64,000 bases of DNA, taken from assembly GCF_045209745.1 (NCBI RefSeq), contig NZ_CP109273.1, positions 4,960,001 through 5,024,000 of the forward strand, read 5' to 3'. The notes under the pieces are model-generated. The model saw nothing but the letters and a program-made list of their open reading frames with translations. It ran no database searches and was not told where the DNA came from. Positions 59,672-64,000 of the stretch are shown here, piece after piece. Numbering within the stretch: the stretch's first letter is position 1; every line of letters begins with the position of its first letter. Source of the DNA: Micromonospora sp045209745. Lineage in GTDB: Bacteria > Actinomycetota > Actinomycetes > Mycobacteriales > Micromonosporaceae. The translations under genes were made by a program, and so were the position numbers.

Positions 59672-61044
59672 GAGAACTGTTCGCCACCCTGCCGGACGAT
59701 CCGCCGCCGCTGCCGCCCGGCTACCTGGACACCGTGCTCACCCGGGGCCGCCGCTCGGTTCGGCGTCAGCGGTTCGGCACCGCCGCGGTATGGGCGGTCG
59801 TCGTGCTCCTCCTGGTCGTCCTGGTCGTGCCCGGCGTCCAGCTTCCCGTCCAGACAGCGGCCCCGTCGACGAAGCCAAGCCTGCCGGACCGCTTCGCCGG
59901 GTACTCGATGCTCACCAGCACCGTCGCCAAGGCTCCGCCCGGCCGCGCGATCGCCCTCTATGGCTACGGCAACGGCGAGACGTTCAACATGTTCCAGTCA
60001 CTGGTCGTCGGGGCCGACGGGGACACGTACCGGCAGGTAGACGCCATGGAAGAGCGGAACCGCCCGTCGGCGCTGCTCGCCCCGGACGGCACCCGCGTGC
60101 TGCTCGGCGACGATCGCGGCGCGACCCGCGACCTGATTCTCGTCGACCTGACCAGCGGCGGGCGCCGTTCGATCCCGCTCGGCGACCCGGTCGGCGTGCG
60201 GCTGCTGGCCTGGTCCCCCGACGGCCAGCACGTCGCGTACAGCGCCGCACCCCTTACCGGCTACGACGAGTTCGGGACCGTCGAAGGCGAGGTGGCCCGC
60301 ACCGGTACGCTGCGGCTGCTCGACCTGTCGACCGGACACAGCACCGAGGTTCCGGCGATCAAACCGGCGTGGACAGCGGCATTCGCCCCAGACAGTAGCC
60401 GCCTTGCCGTGCAGGTCGGCCAGAAGGTCCACCTCGTCGACCTCGACGGCCGCGAATACGGCAGCGTCCAGATCACGGCCGGACGCGAGCTGGCCGCCAA
60501 CGTCGGCTGGTCGCCGGACGGCAGGTTCCTCGCCACCGTGCCATGGATCTCAGAGGGACCATTCACCGGCACAACCGGCGGCCACACCGGCCACGACGAG
60601 TACCTGTGGAAAGTGGGCAACGTCGACTTCGTGCCCGTCACGGACGCCAGCACACCACCGGCGCCGGTCCAGGACGTCGGGCGACTACTCGGCTGGCGTT
60701 CCGTGGGCAGCGTGATCGTCGCGACCATCAATGCCGAAGGTCACACGTCGCTGGCGGAAGTGCAACTCGGCGACGGCACCCGCCGGACACTGTCCCGCTT
60801 CGACACCGGTTCTACCTGCGAGTTCGGCATGCAAATCTGCCATACCTACGATCTGCACCTAGCCACCGGTCTGCTGCCCGACCTGACCGTCCGGAGCGCC
60901 GGTCGCCCGCAGCGCGGCCCCCGGCCGATGCTCGTGAACGCGGTCATCGGCGTCGTCGTCCTCGGCACCGCGTTCCTGCTCTGGCGCCGGACACGTCCGT
61001 TGACGCGTCCCCGACCATCGGAAGTGGAATCGCCACAGTTCTAA
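59668..61044 (+). CDS. Membrane-anchored beta-propeller protein (possible sigma partner)
   Basis: This 458-residue protein has a short cytosolic N-terminus (RELFATLPDDPPPLPPGYLD), a membrane helix at about 42-62 (AVWAVVVLLLVVLVVPGVQL), a WD40/TolB-like propeller outside (LLAWSPDGQHVAYSAA, AAFAPDSSRLAVQVGQ, NVGWSPDGRFLATVPW) and a second helix near the C-terminus (AVIGVVVLGTAFLLWRR). No zinc-finger anti-sigma domain is visible; the cytosolic part has only about 40 residues. The overlap with the sigma gene implies a functional pair, perhaps sensing a surface signal. Function is inferred from context. Confidence 0.75.
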   Translation: MRELFATLPDDPPPLPPGYLDTVLTRGRRSVRRQRFGTAAVWAVVVLLLVVLVVPGVQLPVQTAAPSTKPSLPDRFAGYSMLTSTVAKAPPGRAIALYGYGNGETFNMFQSLVVGADGDTYRQVDAMEERNRPSALLAPDGTRVLLGDDRGATRDLILVDLTSGGRRSIPLGDPVGVRLLAWSPDGQHVAYSAAPLTGYDEFGTVEGEVARTGTLRLLDLSTGHSTEVPAIKPAWTAAFAPDSSRLAVQVGQKVHLVDLDGREYGSVQITAGRELAANVGWSPDGRFLATVPWISEGPFTGTTGGHTGHDEYLWKVGNVDFVPVTDASTPPAPVQDVGRLLGWRSVGSVIVATINAEGHTSLAEVQLGDGTRRTLSRFDTGSTCEFGMQICHTYDLHLATGLLPDLTVRSAGRPQRGPRPMLVNAVIGVVVLGTAFLLWRRTRPLTRPRPSEVESPQF

Positions 61045-61296
61045 CCGCGACGCGCTCGGACCGCGCGACCATGCCGCGAAGCGTCCACCCGACGGCATCC
61101 GCCGCCCCCGAGCCGACCCCGGCTCGTCACCGAGGGTGATGTCGGCGCCGGTCGCCGGCGTCCGGTCACGCCGATGAGATGACATGCATCGGCTTCGTTC
61201 GGCGTGGCCGTGGAGCTGCCGAGGAGCTCGGCGTGGCTTGCGGGTCTTGACAGGTCCGGCTTCGCGGAGGTCTCCTCAGCTAAGACGCATTGACGA
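61045..61296. other. Intergenic, no gene seen
   Basis: No gene or clear hairpin is visible between the propeller gene and the chimeric remnant. Short arginine-rich frames only. Confidence 0.4.
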
Positions 61297-62034
61297 GTGT
61301 CCGACTCCCGGTGCGTTAGACATCGATGGTCACGGAGCCCGCCGGACCGGGCCGAGTTGCGCGCGGAGAATCTCGTGGCGATTGCGCAGATGCCGTCCCT
61401 GGCGGGCCGGCGGGAGGAACTGGCTGTTGTCGTCCTGGAGTGGTCGGAACGCGGCGCCGGGCCGCAGGCGCAGTGGGTGGGCTGCCTCGGCCAGCTCGGT
61501 GTCGACCTCCGCGACCGGCTCACCGACCCGGACCCGGCGGTCCGACTCCGGGCCGCGTTGGCCCACGAGGATGCCGCGGTGCCGGGAGCTGATTTTGGCT
61601 GCGCTGGCGGAGCTGCCACCCCCGGGCTTGGTTCATCCGGATCCCGCACCGCGGCAGACGCCGCCTTCACCCAGGCTCGGCTCCGCGACGCCGAACTGAT
61701 CCTCGCCTATCAATCGGCAGGCACAAGCCCGGCCAGCGCCATCGCGACCAGCGACGTACCGTTCTGGCGCGCAGTGGGCGACTCCGCGGCGGACGCGCAT
61801 GGGATCAGCGTGCGGTACCCGGATGTCGAGTACCGCACCGAAGTGTTGTCGGGGGATTCCGCTGCCGCAGCATTGATGACTCTCAGCCGTCGAACTTCGG
61901 CCAGTCTGCTCGTTGTCGGTTCGCGCGGCCTGGGCGGCTTCCGTGGACTGGTGATGGGATCAACGTCGCGTAGCCTGATCGATCATGCGCCGTGCCCGGT
62001 GATGGTGGTCCCCTCGGACCGCGACGCGGATTGA
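61297..62034 (+). pseudogene. HEAT-repeat / universal stress protein chimera
   Basis: The open frame joins parts of two families. Residues 20-95 (LRDRLTDPDPAVRLRAALAH) look like a HEAT-repeat segment whose continuation (ELILAALAELPPPGLVHPDP) is in another frame. The last 80 residues (SASLLVVGSRGLGGFRGLVM, GSTSRSLIDHAPCPVMVVPS) are the C-terminal half of a universal stress protein with the GxGG-x9-GS nucleotide-loop signature; the N-terminal half with the ATP-binding Asp is missing. It is probably a fusion of decayed genes; translation of the whole frame is not excluded. Confidence 0.55.
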
Positions 62035-62156
62035 CAGGTCAAGGCCAAGCATGGCAGCTCCGGCGTGGGACACAACCTCCGACGACGTTCGTCCCGCCCC
62101 GGATGCGTCAACCATGCAGATCAGCTCCGGCGGCAGCGTCTATCAGCAAGTGTTGA

Positions 62157-63371
62157 TCAGACGGTTGCGGGGATCGGGGTGGACCGCCACTGTTCCGAGC
62201 CGAAGACTTCGTAGCGAATCTGTTCGTCGTTCACCCCACGGCGGTGTAACCCGGCGCGCACCGCTTGCATGAATGGCACCGGGCCGCACAGGTAGACGTC
62301 GGCGCCGGGGTCGAGCGGGATGCTGTCGGTGTCGATGAAGCCCTGGTTCGCACCCGGGGCGTCGCTCGCTTCCTCATACCAGACGACCGCGGTGAAGGAT
62401 GTCAGCCGGGAGCCGTGGCTGTGCATGTCCAGTCGAAGCGGGTGTCGTTCGGGATTGCGGTCGGCGTGCACGATGGTGACTTTGCGGGTCGGCTGGGTGC
62501 GGGCCACATGATCCAGGATCGCGGCCATCGGGGTGATGCCCACCCCAGCGCTTACCAGGACCAGCGGCGCAGTGCTGTCGCGCAGCGTCAGGTCGCCGTA
62601 CGGGTGGCTCAGCCGGAGCCGGGAGCCGGCGCTCACCCCGTCGTGCAGGAAGCTGGAGACCACGCCGTCCGGGGTGCCGCCGCTGCCGCGTACCCGGCGG
62701 ATGGTGATCCGCAGGGTGCCGCCGGTGGCTGCCTGGGAGAGGGAGTACTGCCGCAGCTGGCGGCTGCCGTCCGGCAGGTCGGCGGCGACCGTCACGTACT
62801 GGCCCGGCAGGAAGGCGGGAGTCGGCCGCCCGTCGGCGGGGGTCAGGATGAACGACACCGTGTCGTGCGCTTCGGCGATCTTCTTCGCTACCACGTACTC
62901 GCGCCACGGGTTGGCGCCGTCGACTCCGGCCTCGGCGTAGAGGCGTGCCTCGCGACCGATCAGCCGGGCGGCGAAAAGCCAGTAGACCTCGTCCCAGGCG
63001 GCGGCGACCGCCGGGGTGACCGCGTCGCCGAGCACGGCGCCGACGGCGCCCATCAGGTAGCGACCGACCGTGGTGTACTGCTCCGGGCGAATGCCCAGCG
63101 CACAGTGCCGCTGCGCGATGCGTTCGACGAGGTGGTCGAAGACCACGGCGTCCGGTCCCGCTCCGACGAGGTGCGTGGCGAACGCGGCCACCGCGCCGGC
63201 CAAGGCGCTCTTCTGCTCACCGGTGGCCTGCGCGCTGCGGCTGAACAGATTGAGCAGCTCCGGGTTCTCGCCGAGCATCGTGTCGTAGAAGATTCCGGAG
63301 ATCTGGTCGAGGTGCCTGCCGACGATCGGCAGGGTGGCCTCGATGATCGGGACACTGGTGGTAGACAGCAT
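62157..63371 (-). CDS. hmp: Flavohemoglobin (nitric oxide dioxygenase)
   Basis: This 404-residue protein has a globin domain (about 1-140) with the proximal-His region RCALG/QRHCALGIRPEQYTTVG and YDTML, then an FAD domain (PAFLPGQYVTVA, RQYSLSQA) and an NAD domain (VLVSAGVGITPMAAIL, VYLCGPVPFMQAVRAGL). It oxidises nitric oxide to nitrate with NAD(P)H and oxygen. GGAGG 5 nt before the ATG supports the start. It lies just downstream of the NsrR gene on the same strand and is presumably derepressed by nitric oxide. Flavohemoglobins of this length are standard. Confidence 0.95.
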   Translation of the reverse strand: MLSTTSVPIIEATLPIVGRHLDQISGIFYDTMLGENPELLNLFSRSAQATGEQKSALAGAVAAFATHLVGAGPDAVVFDHLVERIAQRHCALGIRPEQYTTVGRYLMGAVGAVLGDAVTPAVAAAWDEVYWLFAARLIGREARLYAEAGVDGANPWREYVVAKKIAEAHDTVSFILTPADGRPTPAFLPGQYVTVAADLPDGSRQLRQYSLSQAATGGTLRITIRRVRGSGGTPDGVVSSFLHDGVSAGSRLRLSHPYGDLTLRDSTAPLVLVSAGVGITPMAAILDHVARTQPTRKVTIVHADRNPERHPLRLDMHSHGSRLTSFTAVVWYEEASDAPGANQGFIDTDSIPLDPGADVYLCGPVPFMQAVRAGLHRRGVNDEQIRYEVFGSEQWRSTPIPATV

Positions 63372-63398
63372 GGTTCCTCCAGGCGAGGAGTGGGACGG

Positions 63399-63827
63399 TT
63401 ACCGGCGGCCGAGGCTGAGCAGCACCTGCCGGGCAGGCGGTGCGCTCAGGTCGGCGACGGTGATCGGGTCGAGGGTGGCGTAGAACGCCTCCTGGGCGTG
63501 GCGCAGCGCTCCGCGCAGCCGGCAGGCCTGGCTCAGCGGGCAGGCCCGCTCGCCTTCACAGTCGGCGACTTCGGTCTCGCCCTCGAGCTCACGCACCAGG
63601 CCACCGATGGAGGTGCTGTGCGCGGTGGCGGCGAGGCGGACGCCGCCGCTGCGGCCGCGGACGGTCTCCAGCAAGCCCAGGTGTTGCAGCCGCTGCACCA
63701 CCTTGGCCAAGTGATGCCGAGGGACCACGAGTGCCTCGGCCAGCTCGTCGATGGTGAGCCGGTCGTCGCATGTCGCACCGAGCATGAGGATGCGAAGACT
63801 GATGTCTGTGGATCTGTTGAGCCGCAC
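63399..63827 (-). CDS. nsrR: NsrR-type Rrf2 regulator
   Basis: This 142-residue Rrf2-family repressor has a winged helix (LTIDELAEALVVPRHHLAKV, VQRLQHLGLLETVRGRSGGV) and three Cys residues in CEGERACPLSQAC that would bind the Fe-S cluster. NsrR senses nitric oxide by cluster nitrosylation and then releases DNA. It lies upstream of hmp on the same strand, 27 bp apart, and a palindrome lies directly upstream. GTG 63827 is the likely start; an ATG two bases upstream is in another frame. Confidence 0.93.
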   Translation of the reverse strand: MRLNRSTDISLRILMLGATCDDRLTIDELAEALVVPRHHLAKVVQRLQHLGLLETVRGRSGGVRLAATAHSTSIGGLVRELEGETEVADCEGERACPLSQACRLRGALRHAQEAFYATLDPITVADLSAPPARQVLLSLGRR

Positions 63828-63842
63828 ATCGCAACCCTACCG

Positions 63843-63870
63843 ATAAAGAGAATCTCAGACTCCTCTTTAT
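63843..63870. promoter_or_regulatory. Inverted-repeat operator upstream of nsrR-hmp
   Basis: ATAAAGAG (63843-63850) and CTCTTTAT (63863-63870) form a perfect 8-bp inverted repeat with a 12-nt spacer, 16 bp upstream of the nsrR start. The AT-rich, widely spaced dyad is what an Rrf2 dimer would bind, so nsrR-hmp is probably autoregulated here. Confidence 0.65.
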
Positions 63871-64000
63871 GGGAGGTGTCACGGAGATCGCAGCCGCGGA
63901 GACAGAAGCCTGAGGATGTGCCGGCCGAGGCCCAGCTAGCGCCGTGACCACGAACGTTGACGGTGTTGGGGTCAGGCTGCGCGGGTGGCGGGTTGGCCCC
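63871..64000. other. Window end, no gene seen
   Basis: The last 130 bp show no start codon with a good ribosome-binding site and no recognisable coding sequence. Confidence 0.4.

Noticed and set aside
1..64000. CRISPR arrays, rRNA genes or complete tRNA genes
   Set aside because: I saw no regularly spaced direct repeats, no rRNA-like conserved stretches and no foldable tRNA in the window.

Overview
The window reads as a stretch of a high-GC actinomycete chromosome, most likely a Micromonosporaceae-type soil or plant-associated bacterium. The evidence is the very GC-rich codon use, the many GTG/TTG starts and short ATGA/GTGA/TGATG gene overlaps, a SARP-type regulator, a SigE-like sigma factor, a secreted GH5-ricin enzyme, a modular NRPS/PKS operon and several actinobacterial IS families. 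The genus is inferred, not proven.

Region 1 (3-31318) holds a biosynthetic gene cluster. After the 3' end of a sugar-binding lipoprotein gene and a MaoC-like hydratase come a DUF1702-like gene, a SARP activator, a P450 coupled to an enediyne-type hot-dog thioesterase, a NarL-type two-component pair and a frameshifted branched-chain aminotransferase. A gene-poor 2.3 kb gap follows. Then a tightly overlapping leftward operon (26561 to 11271) encodes, in order of transcription: NRPS PCP-C-A-PCP; PKS KS-AT-KR-DH-ACP; a LanB-like tRNA-dependent glutamylation-type protein; a small protein made of the last part of an adenylation domain plus a PCP; a C-A protein that lacks exactly that last part; and a thioesterase with a cysteine nucleophile. 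Diverging rightward are a luciferase-like monooxygenase, an MFS exporter and a frameshifted acyl-AMP ligase. About 95 bp of promoter DNA upstream of the DUF1702 gene is repeated upstream of the monooxygenase operon. The likely product is a lipid- or acid-primed peptide-polyketide containing a glycine-like residue.

Region 2 (31133-44010) is an IS-rich, decayed zone. It holds a truncated HAD gene fused to an inverted STAND NTPase remnant, an IS3-like transposase, an ISAs1 element with terminal repeats and a 10-bp target duplication inserted in a HINT/polymorphic toxin remnant, an intact secreted GH43-like gene with LacI-type operators, remnants of its LacI regulator and sugar-binding lipoprotein, an IS5 fragment, a large polytopic membrane protein, and pieces of ISAs1, IS256 and IS4 elements.

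Region 3 (44134-57247) begins with two small membrane/charged proteins and continues with a carbohydrate locus: a DeoR-HTH/LacI-sensor regulator diverging from DUF2264, CUT1 ABC transporter, DUF624, GH88 and IolB/KduI-like genes, an arrangement expected for uptake and breakdown of unsaturated uronides from pectin or similar polymers. A secreted GH5 with a ricin-type lectin domain follows.

Region 4 (57439-64000) contains an IS3 element, a sigma factor coupled to a membrane-anchored beta-propeller protein, a HEAT/universal-stress chimera, and a flavohemoglobin-NsrR nitric-oxide detoxification pair with an inverted-repeat operator.

Single-nucleotide frameshifts recur (aminotransferase, acyl-AMP ligase, several transposases), so decay and assembly error must both be kept in mind. 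Coordinates, motifs and alignments were read by eye; no database search was run.
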